Assembly: GCF_902497875.1 (NCBI RefSeq)
Contig: NZ_CABVHY010000021.1
Location: 62,001 to 126,000, forward strand
DNA from: Pseudomonas fluorescens
Lineage (GTDB): Bacteria > Pseudomonadota > Gammaproteobacteria > Pseudomonadales > Pseudomonadaceae
Direction of reading: 5' to 3'
DNA length: 64,000 nucleotides
Part shown: in pieces, positions 1 through 28,178 of the stretch
Layout: every line of letters starts with the position of its first letter
Numbering within the stretch: the first letter of the stretch is position 1
Translations under genes and position numbers: made by a program
Notes under the pieces: model-generated
What the model saw: only the letters and a program-made list of their open reading frames with translations
The model's database searches: none
Told to the model about the DNA's origin: nothing

Positions 1-3583
<3,583 letters not shown>

Positions 3584-6500
3584 TCACGCTTCCTCCATTT
3601 CGTCGAGCAGGTCTTCCAGGGCACTCAGTTTCGAGGCCGTGACCTGTTCGCCATGGTCTTGCAGTTGCGCCACCAGATCGCCGAGCACCGGGTACTGGAA
3701 TATCGTTTGCGGGACCAGCTTCATTCCGAGCTCAAGTTGAATGCGCGACACAATGTTTATCACCAGCAGGGAGTGACCTCCCAATTCAAAGAAATTGTCG
3801 GTCAAGCCGACCCGTGCAAGCTTCAGCACATCCGCCCAGATCGCCGCCACCTGGCGCTCCAGCTCACTGCGCGGCGCCACATAGGCTTGCTGCACCAGGC
3901 TCGCATCGGGCTCGGGCAAGGCGTTGCGATCGAGTTTGCCGTTAGCGGTCAGCGGCAGGTTTTCCAGGAGCAACAGGTGCGCCGGCAGCATGTAGTCGGG
4001 TAGCTGTGCCTTGAGTTGCAGGCGGATCTGCTCGCGCCACGGGCCCTGGTCGGAGGGCTGCAGCGGCTGGGAGGCAACGAGGTAAGCAACCAGTTGCGGA
4101 CCGTTCGCCCCGGGTCGATCCAGCACCACCGCCTGCCGAACCTCGGGCAACGCCAGCAAGCGCGCCTCGATCTCGCCCAGCTCAATGCGGAAACCGCGAA
4201 TCTTCACCTGATGGTCGATGCGACCGATGTATTCGACTGCGCCATCGGCCCGATAGCGTGCCAGATCGCCACTGCGATACAGGCGCTCACCGCGAGTGCC
4301 GAATGGATCGGGGATGAAGCGCAAGGCGCTGAGCCCGGCACGCTTCAGATAGCCCCGCGCCAGACCGGCGCCGCCGATATAGAGTTCACCGATGCAGCCT
4401 CTGGCGAGCGGATTCAGATCGCCGTCGAGCACGTACCAGGACAGGTCCGCGATCGGCTCGCCGAGGGGGCTGCTGGAGTCGCCGTCGAGGTCAGCCAGGG
4501 TCAGCGCGCGATAGGTCACATGCACCGTGGTCTCGGTGATGCCGTACATATTGATCAGCTGCGGCGATCGATCACCGAAGCGCTCGAACCAGGGTCGCAG
4601 GCTGTTGACCTCCAGCGCCTCACCGCCGAACACCACGTAGCGCAACGACGGCTGCAGGCTTTGCCCGGGCTTGCAGGCAACCTGCAGCAACTGCTTGAAC
4701 GCCGACGGGGTCTGGTTCAGCACCGTGATTTTCTCCCGGCACAACAGCCCATAAAAATCCTCGGGCGAGCGGCTGACTTCATGGGGCACGATCACCAGTC
4801 GGCCGCCGTACAACAGCGCGCCGAAAATTTCCCAGACCGAGAAGTCGAAACCATAGGAGTGGAACAGCGTCCAGCTGTCCTCGGCGCTGAAATCGAACCC
4901 GCCTTCGGTGGCCTGGAACAACCGCAGCACATTCTGGTGGGCGAGCAGCGTGCCCTTGGGTTTGCCGGTGGAACCGGAGGTGTAGATCACATACGCCAGA
5001 TTGGCGACATCGACTTCGACCTGCGGATCCGCCTCACTGCTGCCTTGCAGCCAGTCGTCCTCCGCGTTCAGCAGCAGGGTCGACAGGCTTTCGTCGGTCG
5101 GCAGGCGCTCGAGCAGGCCGGGCTGGGTCAACAGCAGCTTGATCCCGCTGTCCTGGATCATGTAGCGCAAACGCTCATCAGGATATTGCGGGTCCAGCGG
5201 CACATAGGCGCCACCGGCCTTGAGAATCGCCAGCAGCCCCACCAGCATTTCGATCGAGCGCTCGGCGGCAAGGCCGACCAGCACATCGACGCCGACCCCC
5301 AGTTCGATCAGGCGGTGCGCCAGGCGGTTGGCCCGCTGGTTCAGCTCGGCGTAACTCAAATGGCGCTCGCCGAGCGTCAGCGCGATGGCCTGCGGTGTCT
5401 TGTGTGCCTGGGTTTCGATCACCCGATGCAGCGGCTGCCCCAAGGGCTGGCTGAGCGGCGGCTTGTTCCAGTGGGCCAGGGTCTGGTTACGTTCGGCCTC
5501 GCCGAGCATCGGCAACTTACCGATGCGCTGCTGTGGCTGCTGACTGATGCCCCGCAGCAAGGTGCGCCAATGCCCGGCCATGCGCTCGATGGTCGAAGCC
5601 TCGAACAGGTCACTGGCATAGACCAGGGACGCATGAATGCCATCCACCGATTCCTCGGTATTGAGGGTCAGGTCGAACTGCGCCATGAGGCTGTCCCAGT
5701 TGACCTCGGCAATGCTCAGGCCCGGCACTTGACGGACTTCTATGTTCCGCCGGGTAGCGGCCTGGTGATTGAACATCACCTGGAACAACGGACTGCGGCT
5801 CAGGCTGCGTTCCGGTTGCAGCGCTTCCACCAGCTGTTCGAACGGCAGGTCCTGATGGGCCTGGGCACCCAGGGCGGCCTGCTTGACCTGTTGCAGCAGT
5901 GCATTGAACGCCAGGCCGCCATCGAGCTCGGCGCGCATGACCTGAGTGTTGACGAAAAAGCCGATCAAGCCCTCGGTCTCGACCCGGGTGCGGTTGGCAA
6001 TGGGCACGCCGACGCGGATATCGCTCTGGCCGCTGTAGCGGTGCAACAGGGTCTGGAGCGAAGCCAGCAGCAACATGAACAGGGTCACGCCTTCGCGGCG
6101 GGCAACGCCGTGCAGGGTTTCGCTCAAATCGCCATCGAGGGCAATGTCGAAACGCGCGCCGCGATAACTCGGGGTCGCCGGACGCGGGCGGTCCAGCGGC
6201 AACTCCAGCACCGGTTGTTCGCCTCCCAAGCGGTCGCGCCAATAGAGCAGTTGTCGATCGCGCTCACCCGCCTCCATCCACTGGCGCTGCCAGAGGGCAT
6301 AGTCGGCGTACTGGATCGGCAACGGCGGCAAGTCTGGGGTTTCGCCGCCGCGGTATGCGGCATAAAGCCGGACCAGTTCCTCGACCATCAGTTGCATGGA
6401 CCAACCATCGGAAACGATGTGGTGCTCGATCAGCACCAGCACATGATCGTCTTCCCTCAGGCGCAGCAATCTGGCGCGCAGCAACGGGCCTTGGCGCAAA

Positions 6501-9500
6501 TCGAAGCTGCGGCCGATCTCGGCCTCGACCAGCAGCTTGAGCGCGGCATCGTCAGTGTCCGCGGCAATCTGCTGATGTTCGATCTGCAGCGCAAACGGTG
6601 CCTGGATGATCTGCCGGCTGCCCTGGACGGCGTCGTGCATGAAACAGGTGCGCAGGCTCTCATGGCGGGCGATCAGTGCATCAAAACTGCGGTGCAAAGC
6701 GGATAGGTCGAGGCTACCGCGCAGACGCAAGGCCGTCGGAATATGGTAAGCCGAACTGCTCGGGTCCATGTGCCAGAGGAACCATTGCCGTTCCTGGGCA
6801 TAGGACAGCGCCAGCGGTTGACCGCGGGGCACCGGGGCAATGGCGGGCAACTGTTCTTGAAGACTGGCCCGGGCCAGGTAGTCGGTGAAATCCACCAGAG
6901 AGCTGTGCTCGAACAGCACCTTGAGCGGCACCTCCAGCTGCAGCGCCTGACGGACCCGGGACACCACCTGGGTCACCAGCAGCGAATGTCCGCCCAACTC
7001 GAAGAAGTTGTCGGTCAGGCCGACCCGTTCAAGTTTCAGCACCTCGGCCCAGACCAGAGCGACCTGCTGCTGCAATTCACTGATCGGTGCCACGTAGGCT
7101 TGTTGCAACAGGCTCGCGTCGGGTTTGGGCAGGCCTTTGCGGTCGAGCTTGCCATTGGGTGTCAGGGGGATCCGCTCAAGCACCAGCAGATAAGACGGAA
7201 CCATGTAGTCGGGCAGGCTTTGCTTGAGGCAGCTGCGCAGTTGTTCACGCCATGGCCCGTGCCCGTCAGCGTCGATAGCCTGGGTGGGTACGACGTAGCC
7301 GACCAGCTGCGCGCCGTTCGGACCTTCCTGTGCCAGCACCACAGCCTCGCGTACCGAATCCTGAGCCATCAGCCGTGCTTCGACTTCTCCCAGTTCGATG
7401 CGAAAGCCACGAACCTTGACCTGATTGTCGACCCGCCCCTGGTAGTCGAACACCCCGTCCTCGCGCAGCCGCACCAGATCGCCACTGCGATACAGACGGG
7501 CGCCAGGCTCACCGAATGGGTCCGGGACAAAACGCTCGGCGGTCAGCCCCGGGCGATCGAGGTAACCTCGCGCCAGACCATAACCACCCAGGTACAACTC
7601 ACCGATCACGCCCTGGGGCAGCACGTTGAGCTGCGCACTCAGGACCCAGGTACTGCGCTCGCCGACCCGCGTACCGATCGGCGCATAGGCCGCACCGCAC
7701 GAGGTGTCGCGATCGGCCTTCCACAGTAATGGGGTAACCACCGTTTCGGTTGGGCCATAGCCATTGATGATGTGCTCCGGCGCCAGGGCGCGGCGGACTC
7801 GCTCGAAACTGTCGTTGGGCACCGCATCGCCACCGAAGCAGTAAATCCGCACGGGCGGTGGATTGCCCTGGACTTCGGCCTGTTCCGCCAGCTGTTGCAG
7901 ATAGGCCGGCGGAAACGCCGCCACCGTGACGCCGTGGCGGTGCATCGCGAGCAAGGTTTGCTCCGGGCTCCACAGACTGTCGTCGCGCAGCAGCAGGCTC
8001 GATCCATGGGTCAACGGGGTGAGCCAGCGTTCATGGGCACCATCGAAGGCAAAGGACATGAAGTGCAATTCACAGTCGGACTCACTCATGGCATAGCGCT
8101 GACCGATAGCCTGGCAATGCATGGCCAGGGGACCGTGGGCGACACAGACCCCTTTGGGTTGGCCGGTAGAGCCCGAGGTGTAGATCACATAGGCCAGGCT
8201 CTCTGCCTGCAACGCGACTTGCGGTGCGCTGTCCGGCAGATGGCTGAGGTCGAGGCCATCGAGCGCCAGACAACGCAGGCCGCTGGTCAGCGGCAGCTGT
8301 TGGCGCAACCGCGAATCGCTGAGCAGCAAGGCGATTCCCGAATCCTCGATCAGGTAGGCCAGGCGCTCGCGCGGATAACTGGCATCCAGCGGCACATAGG
8401 CACCGCCAGCCTTGAGAACCGCCAACAACGCCACCAGCATCTCCGGACCGCGCGGCAGGGCTACGCCGACCCGCACCTCAGGCCCGACGCCCTCGGCAAG
8501 CAGATGCCGGGCCAGTCGGTTGGCCCGGGATTCCAGCTCGGCATAGCTGAGTTGCTGATCGCCACAGCACACCGCCAGATGTTCCGGCTGCTGCCGGGCC
8601 ATCCGCGAAAAGCGCTGATGCACCGGCAGTAAATCCATGGCCGCCAGTGCGTTGCTCGCCTTGAGTTGCAGCAGTTCATCCGCACCGAGCATCGGCAGAT
8701 CGCCGATGGGTTGTTGCGGCTGGGCGACCATGCCTTGCAGCAGGCGCTGCCAATGCCGGGCCATGCGCTCGATGGTCGAAGCCTCGAACAGGTCCGTCGC
8801 ATACACCAGCGAGGCCGACAGTCCATCTTCCGATTCATGGGTATCGAGGGTCAGGTCGAACTGTGCGGTATGGCTATCCCAGCCCATGGCCTCAATGCTC
8901 AGCCCCGGCAACTGCGTGGCCCCACCGCTGGAGCGAGCGGAAGTCTGGTGGTTGAACATCACTTGGAACAACGCGCTGCGACTCAGGCTGCGTGCCGGCG
9001 CCAAGGCTTCGACCAGTTGTTCGAAAGGCAAGTCCTGATGGGCCTGGGCTTGCAGCGCCGTTTGCTTGACCTGCAGCAACAGCTCGCTGAACAGCATGCG
9101 TTCGTCGACCTCGGCCCGCAGCACCTGGGTGTTGACGAAGAAGCCGATCAGCCCTTCGGTCTCGCGGCGGTTACGGTTGGCGATGGGCACGCCGACACGG
9201 ATATCGCCCTGGCCGCTGTAGCGGTGCAGCAGGGTCTGGAACGACGCCAGCAACAGCATGAACAGGGTCACCCCTTCACGCCGGGCGAGGTCCTTTAATC
9301 CTTTGCTCAAGATCGGTTCGAGGACGATCTCCAGGCCGGCTCCCCGATAGCTCTGGAGCGCCGGGCGCGAATGATCCAGCGGCAACTCCAGCACCGCTTG
9401 TTCGCCACCCAGGCGTTCGGTCCAGTAGGCCAGTTGCCGCTCACGCTCGCCGGCCTCCATCCAGTTGCGCTGCCAGAGGGCATAGTCGGCGTACTGGATC

Positions 9501-10126
9501 GACAGCGGCGCCAACTCCACCACTTCGTCCCGGCTGAGGCCGGCATACAGCTGGATCAATTCGCTGACCATCACCTGCATCGACCCGCCATCGGAGACGA
9601 TATGGTGCTGGACCGCGACCAGCACATGCTCGTCATCGGCCAGGCGCAGCAAACACACGCGCAACAGCGGGTCGCATTGCAGATCGAACGGCCGGGCGAT
9701 GTGCGCCTGGATGATCCCCTTGAGCTGCGCCTCATCGATCCCCGCAACGTCCTGCACCAGCCGTTCCAGGGCAAAGGGCGCCTTGATCCACTGCAAGACC
9801 TTGCCCTGCTCATCGGGGCTGAAGCCGGTGCGCAGACTTTCGTGGCGCTCGATCAGCGCATCGAAGCCGGCGTACAAGGCCTGCAGATCCAGCGCCCCGC
9901 GCAAACGCAGGACGGTCGGGATGTGATAGGCCGGGCTGTCCGGCTCCATTTGCCAGAGGAACCACTGCCGCTCCTGAGCATAGGAAAGCAACAGGGGCTC
10001 GCCGGCACTGCGCCGAAAAATCGGGGCAATGCCGTAGAGGTTGATGCCCTGTTTGCCCAGTAGAATCGCCAGCGCCTTGCGTTTCTCGGGAGAAAGCGCG
10101 CCCACCGATTCAATCAACTCCTGCAT
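3584..10126 (-). CDS. pvdJ: Pyoverdine-type NRPS, two modules (PvdJ-like)
   Basis: The 2180-residue protein has architecture C-A-T-C-A-T, the same size class as PvdJ of P. aeruginosa (from memory about 2190 residues). Approximate residues are C1 55-480, A1 500-1020, T1 1045, C2 1115-1540, A2 1565-2090 and T2 2115. The A1 pocket reads D-G-E-A-C-G-G-V-T-K, which I recall as the code of the N5-hydroxyornithine (formyl or acetyl) modules of pyoverdine synthetases. A2 reads D-F-W-N-V-G-M-V-H-K, the threonine code. Both condensation domains are L-type and there is no epimerization domain, so L residues are expected. The start follows the upstream stop by 13 bp, with GAGG in front. In C1 the HHIVSDG motif is followed by Gly where the other L-type C domains here have Trp. 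The protein is cytoplasmic. Confidence 0.93.
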   Translation of the reverse strand: MQELIESVGALSPEKRKALAILLGKQGINLYGIAPIFRRSAGEPLLLSYAQERQWFLWQMEPDSPAYHIPTVLRLRGALDLQALYAGFDALIERHESLRTGFSPDEQGKVLQWIKAPFALERLVQDVAGIDEAQLKGIIQAHIARPFDLQCDPLLRVCLLRLADDEHVLVAVQHHIVSDGGSMQVMVSELIQLYAGLSRDEVVELAPLSIQYADYALWQRNWMEAGERERQLAYWTERLGGEQAVLELPLDHSRPALQSYRGAGLEIVLEPILSKGLKDLARREGVTLFMLLLASFQTLLHRYSGQGDIRVGVPIANRNRRETEGLIGFFVNTQVLRAEVDERMLFSELLLQVKQTALQAQAHQDLPFEQLVEALAPARSLSRSALFQVMFNHQTSARSSGGATQLPGLSIEAMGWDSHTAQFDLTLDTHESEDGLSASLVYATDLFEASTIERMARHWQRLLQGMVAQPQQPIGDLPMLGADELLQLKASNALAAMDLLPVHQRFSRMARQQPEHLAVCCGDQQLSYAELESRANRLARHLLAEGVGPEVRVGVALPRGPEMLVALLAVLKAGGAYVPLDASYPRERLAYLIEDSGIALLLSDSRLRQQLPLTSGLRCLALDGLDLSHLPDSAPQVALQAESLAYVIYTSGSTGQPKGVCVAHGPLAMHCQAIGQRYAMSESDCELHFMSFAFDGAHERWLTPLTHGSSLLLRDDSLWSPEQTLLAMHRHGVTVAAFPPAYLQQLAEQAEVQGNPPPVRIYCFGGDAVPNDSFERVRRALAPEHIINGYGPTETVVTPLLWKADRDTSCGAAYAPIGTRVGERSTWVLSAQLNVLPQGVIGELYLGGYGLARGYLDRPGLTAERFVPDPFGEPGARLYRSGDLVRLREDGVFDYQGRVDNQVKVRGFRIELGEVEARLMAQDSVREAVVLAQEGPNGAQLVGYVVPTQAIDADGHGPWREQLRSCLKQSLPDYMVPSYLLVLERIPLTPNGKLDRKGLPKPDASLLQQAYVAPISELQQQVALVWAEVLKLERVGLTDNFFELGGHSLLVTQVVSRVRQALQLEVPLKVLFEHSSLVDFTDYLARASLQEQLPAIAPVPRGQPLALSYAQERQWFLWHMDPSSSAYHIPTALRLRGSLDLSALHRSFDALIARHESLRTCFMHDAVQGSRQIIQAPFALQIEHQQIAADTDDAALKLLVEAEIGRSFDLRQGPLLRARLLRLREDDHVLVLIEHHIVSDGWSMQLMVEELVRLYAAYRGGETPDLPPLPIQYADYALWQRQWMEAGERDRQLLYWRDRLGGEQPVLELPLDRPRPATPSYRGARFDIALDGDLSETLHGVARREGVTLFMLLLASLQTLLHRYSGQSDIRVGVPIANRTRVETEGLIGFFVNTQVMRAELDGGLAFNALLQQVKQAALGAQAHQDLPFEQLVEALQPERSLSRSPLFQVMFNHQAATRRNIEVRQVPGLSIAEVNWDSLMAQFDLTLNTEESVDGIHASLVYASDLFEASTIERMAGHWRTLLRGISQQPQQRIGKLPMLGEAERNQTLAHWNKPPLSQPLGQPLHRVIETQAHKTPQAIALTLGERHLSYAELNQRANRLAHRLIELGVGVDVLVGLAAERSIEMLVGLLAILKAGGAYVPLDPQYPDERLRYMIQDSGIKLLLTQPGLLERLPTDESLSTLLLNAEDDWLQGSSEADPQVEVDVANLAYVIYTSGSTGKPKGTLLAHQNVLRLFQATEGGFDFSAEDSWTLFHSYGFDFSVWEIFGALLYGGRLVIVPHEVSRSPEDFYGLLCREKITVLNQTPSAFKQLLQVACKPGQSLQPSLRYVVFGGEALEVNSLRPWFERFGDRSPQLINMYGITETTVHVTYRALTLADLDGDSSSPLGEPIADLSWYVLDGDLNPLARGCIGELYIGGAGLARGYLKRAGLSALRFIPDPFGTRGERLYRSGDLARYRADGAVEYIGRIDHQVKIRGFRIELGEIEARLLALPEVRQAVVLDRPGANGPQLVAYLVASQPLQPSDQGPWREQIRLQLKAQLPDYMLPAHLLLLENLPLTANGKLDRNALPEPDASLVQQAYVAPRSELERQVAAIWADVLKLARVGLTDNFFELGGHSLLVINIVSRIQLELGMKLVPQTIFQYPVLGDLVAQLQDHGEQVTASKLSALEDLLDEMEEA

Positions 10127-10139
10127 GCCGTGGTCCTCG

Positions 10140-25655
<15,516 letters not shown>

Positions 25656-25710
25656 TTCTTAGCATCCGGATCAATAGGCAGGAAGCACAAAGGCACGTCG
25701 TCCCTATAAA

Positions 25711-25734
25711 ACGAATGCAGTCGGGAAAAATTAG
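25711..25734 (-). promoter_or_regulatory. Putative PvdS-type promoter of pvdI
   Basis: On the minus strand CTAATT is followed by CGT, with 15 or 16 bases between depending on which T starts the -35 element. This is a near match to the iron-starvation box TAAAT-N16-CGT. The spacer contains TTCCCGAC, also found in the spacer of the cupin-gene promoter at 26805-26828. The element ends 55 bp before the pvdI ATG. It has one mismatch in the -35 element, so the call is moderate. Confidence 0.6.
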
Positions 25735-25873
25735 CGAGTGAGAACAAGTAGCAGAAGGGAGGGTGTAGCGCGGAAACAGACCGGCAAAAACCGCAGCCAC
25801 AGGGCATGTGGGCGGTCACATCCACCAGCTTTTTTATGGGCCAATCACATCAGCCAGGCTCGACACAGATCCA

Positions 25874-25963
25874 CTGTGGGAGCGAGCCTGCTCGCGATGA
25901 ACGAAAACGCGCTGCACCTGAAAGACCGCATCGCCTTCATCGCGAGCAAGCTCGCTCCCACAG
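25874..25963. repeat. REP-type inverted pair (CTGTGGGAGCGAG family)
   Basis: Two convergent copies of a Pseudomonas REP sequence start with CTGTGGGAGCGAGC and end with its complement GCTCGCTCCCACAG, each with the inner palindrome GAGC-TGCTCGCGA. They lie in the 346-bp gap between pvdI and the thioesterase gene. The rest of that gap holds the pvdI promoter and no gene I can support. Confidence 0.85.
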
Positions 25964-26001
25964 GTATTGCGCCGGTCACAACAGTTGGGGTTGCCGCACC
26001 T

Positions 26002-26733
26002 TTAAACAGCCACCTGGAAATGGCGCCGGTGATGGATTTCCAGGTGACTCTTGATCATCAGCAGGACCTTGGCCTCATGCTCGTGGATGAAGAAGTGCCC
26101 ACCGGCCAGCATGTCTACCGAAAAACTGCCCTGGGTTTCCTTGCGCCAGCCAATCAGTTGTTCGGTGCTGGCCCGGTCCGTGGTGCCGCCGAGCACGTGC
26201 ACCGGGCATTTGAGCAGCGGTCGGGGTGCCGGATTGAAACTTGAACACAACAGAAAGTCGGCGCGCAGCACCGGCAAAGTCAGACTCATCAGTTCTTCAT
26301 TGGCCAGTACTTCTTCGCTGGTGCCCTCAAGGGTGCGCAACTGCTCGATCAACTGTGCATCGGTTTTGCGCACCGACAGCTCTCGATCGTATTCCGCGCG
26401 CTGAGTCGGCGCCGCGGTACCCGACGCAAACAACGCCACCGGCTCCGGACACCCCAGCGCCCGCAGGGCATGGGCCATCTCACAGGCCAGCAAGGCACCC
26501 AGGCTGTGACCGAACAAGGCATACGGTGCCCTCAGCGTAGGCATGCATTCTTTGGCCAGTTGCAGCGCCAGGGTGCGCATGTCGGTCTGCAAGGTTTCGT
26601 CAAAACGTGCGCCGCGTCCCGGCAGCTCCACCGGTTGCAATTGCAGCCACTGCGGCAGCTTGCTCCGCCAGCGGCTGTAGACCATGGCGCTGGCCCCGGA
26701 ATACGGCAGGCACAGCAGTGTCAGCTTGGTCAC
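26002..26733 (-). CDS. Type II thioesterase of the pyoverdine locus (PvdG-like)
   Basis: This is an alpha/beta-hydrolase of the GrsT/PvdG thioesterase family, which removes misloaded or stalled acyl groups from NRPS carrier domains. It has the family opening CLPYSGASAMVYSRW, the nucleophile elbow GHSLG (Ser near residue 79), and a C-terminal GGHFF with the catalytic His. I chose the GTG at 26733 (protein starting MTKLTLLCLPYSG, 243 residues) because GAGG lies 8 bases before it and the family has no longer N-terminus. The open frame extends to 26805 but would overlap the promoter. It lies upstream of pvdI in the same direction and has its own PvdS-like promoter. The classical pvdG usually sits beside pvdL and pvdS, so this may be pvdG relocated or a second thioesterase. 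Confidence 0.9.
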   Translation of the reverse strand: MTKLTLLCLPYSGASAMVYSRWRSKLPQWLQLQPVELPGRGARFDETLQTDMRTLALQLAKECMPTLRAPYALFGHSLGALLACEMAHALRALGCPEPVALFASGTAAPTQRAEYDRELSVRKTDAQLIEQLRTLEGTSEEVLANEELMSLTLPVLRADFLLCSSFNPAPRPLLKCPVHVLGGTTDRASTEQLIGWRKETQGSFSVDMLAGGHFFIHEHEAKVLLMIKSHLEIHHRRHFQVAV

Positions 26734-26768
26734 CGCGGTTACCTCATTAAGTTGTCTGTAAAAAGGGA

Positions 26769-26792
26769 ACGGACGACAGGCCCGGCGAATTA
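26769..26792 (-). promoter_or_regulatory. Putative PvdS-type promoter of the thioesterase gene
   Basis: On the minus strand TAATT (26792-26788) and CGT (26771-26769) are separated by exactly 16 bases, one mismatch from the PvdS consensus TAAAT-N16-CGT. The promoter lies about 35 bp before the GTG start. Its -35 element is back to back with that of the cupin-gene promoter, with 12 bp between. Confidence 0.6.
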
Positions 26793-26804
26793 GTCGCAAG
26801 ACCA

Positions 26805-26828
26805 TAAATTTCCCGACAGAGCGCTCGT
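26805..26828 (+). promoter_or_regulatory. PvdS-type (iron-starvation) promoter of the SCP2-cupin gene
   Basis: TAAAT (26805-26809) and CGT (26826-26828) are separated by exactly 16 bases, a full match to the PvdS consensus. The spacer starts TTCCCGAC, as in the pvdI promoter. It lies 36 bp before the GTG start of the SCP2-cupin gene, which places that gene in the predicted pyoverdine regulon. Confidence 0.72.
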
Positions 26829-26864
26829 TCCCTGTTCAGACCAAAACCAACAAGAGGCATCGTC

Positions 26865-27998
26865 GTGGACCTGCAGACCATCCTGTCAAAGCTGTTTGCC
26901 AATGCCGGCGCGGTTGGCATTGAAGGCGTCTTTCAGTTCGTGTTCGCGCCGCAACTGGCGTTCTGGTCCGAGGTCAAGGCACAAAGCCGCACTGAAGCCG
27001 GCCACCACGCCAATCCCGACGTCACCATCGAGGTAGCGGAAAAGGACTTTCTGGGAATCATGGGTGGGGTGGCCAATGTCGAGGAACTGTTCGCCAGCGG
27101 TCGGCTGAAGATCGGCGGCAACATGGGCCTGGCAACGATGCTGCCGCAGATCATCGACCACGCACGCCAGGGCGGTGGCAAGGCCGAGAAAGTCGACATG
27201 AACAAACGCTATCCGACCCCGCCGCGCTTCAGCGAAAAAATTTCCGCCAGCCTGCCGATCCAACACAGGGTGGAACGCCGGCCGCGCAGTGAAGTGACGG
27301 TCAGCGAGTTCCAACAGCGCTACCTGCCCTACGGTATCCCGCTGGTGATCAGCGATGCCTTGCAGGACTGGCCGCTGTTCAAACTGAGTCGCGAAGAGTC
27401 GCTGGTGCATTTCGCCGAGTTGCAAGGCATCACTCGCCATGGCGACTACGTGAAAAAAACCTTTTCCACCGAACGCGACTTTCGCTCGACCTCCATGGTC
27501 GACTTCATCGCCTCGCTGGAGACTCCGGCAGTTAAAGGCGCGAATGGCGAACCGCCGGCCTATATGGGCAACAACATCCTGCCAGCGCAACTGATGGAGC
27601 AGATCAACTACCCACCCTACTTCGAACAGGCGCTGTTCATTGCCCCGCGGATCTGGATCGGCCCGAAAGGCACCCTGACCCCGCTGCACCGCGATGACAC
27701 CGACAATCTATTTGCCCAGGTCTGGGGCCAGAAAACCTTCACCCTCGCCGCCCCCCACCATCGCGAGGCACTCGGCACCTGGTCGACGTCCCCCGAGGGC
27801 GGGCTCGATGGCTGTGAGGTCAACCCGGATGCACCCGACTATCAGCGCTTCCCTGCTTCCCGCGAGGTGACCTTCCTGCGGGTGACCCTGCAGGCCGGCG
27901 ATCTGCTGTTTCTGCCCGAGGGCTGGTTCCATCAGGTCGAATCGGTAACGACCTCCCTGTCGGTGAATTTCTGGGTGAATTCGGGACGTGGATGGTAA
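26865..27998 (+). CDS. SCP2-domain / cupin_8 (JmjC-like) putative Fe(II) oxygenase
   Basis: The 377-residue protein has two parts. The N-terminal part (about 1-105; motif KIGGNMGLATMLP) looks like a sterol-carrier SCP2 domain. The C-terminal part (about 145-375) is a cupin_8/JmjC-like domain with candidate iron ligands in LHRDD (His277, Asp279) and GWFHQV (His near 354), followed by NFW. Such domains are typically 2-oxoglutarate- and Fe(II)-dependent hydroxylases. The GTG start has AAGAGG 7 bases before it. It is divergent from the thioesterase gene, and a consensus PvdS promoter lies before it. A role in modifying a pyoverdine residue or precursor is inferred only from location and promoter. 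It is not the aspartyl/asparaginyl hydroxylase type known from some pyoverdine systems. Confidence 0.85.
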   Translation: MDLQTILSKLFANAGAVGIEGVFQFVFAPQLAFWSEVKAQSRTEAGHHANPDVTIEVAEKDFLGIMGGVANVEELFASGRLKIGGNMGLATMLPQIIDHARQGGGKAEKVDMNKRYPTPPRFSEKISASLPIQHRVERRPRSEVTVSEFQQRYLPYGIPLVISDALQDWPLFKLSREESLVHFAELQGITRHGDYVKKTFSTERDFRSTSMVDFIASLETPAVKGANGEPPAYMGNNILPAQLMEQINYPPYFEQALFIAPRIWIGPKGTLTPLHRDDTDNLFAQVWGQKTFTLAAPHHREALGTWSTSPEGGLDGCEVNPDAPDYQRFPASREVTFLRVTLQAGDLLFLPEGWFHQVESVTTSLSVNFWVNSGRGW

Positions 27999-28034
27999 AT
28001 GGGCATTCTTTCTCCAAATTTCGCCGGACGCGGA

Positions 28035-28128
28035 CCCTGTGGGAGCGGGCTTGCCCGCGAAGAACGATAATGCGGTCCGCCTGACAGACCGAGGTGGCTT
28101 CTTCGCGGGCAAGCCCGCTCCCACAGGG
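28035..28128. repeat. REP-type inverted pair (GGGAGCGGGC family)
   Basis: Two convergent arms start CCCTGTGGGAGCGGGCTTG and end with the complement CAAGCCCGCTCCCACAGGG. They sit between the 3' ends of the cupin gene and the MFS gene, a typical place for REP pairs. Confidence 0.85.
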
Positions 28129-28178
28129 TCATTCGGCATCAGGGCAAGCCCAATCCCACCGGGACAAGCGTCGACCGC

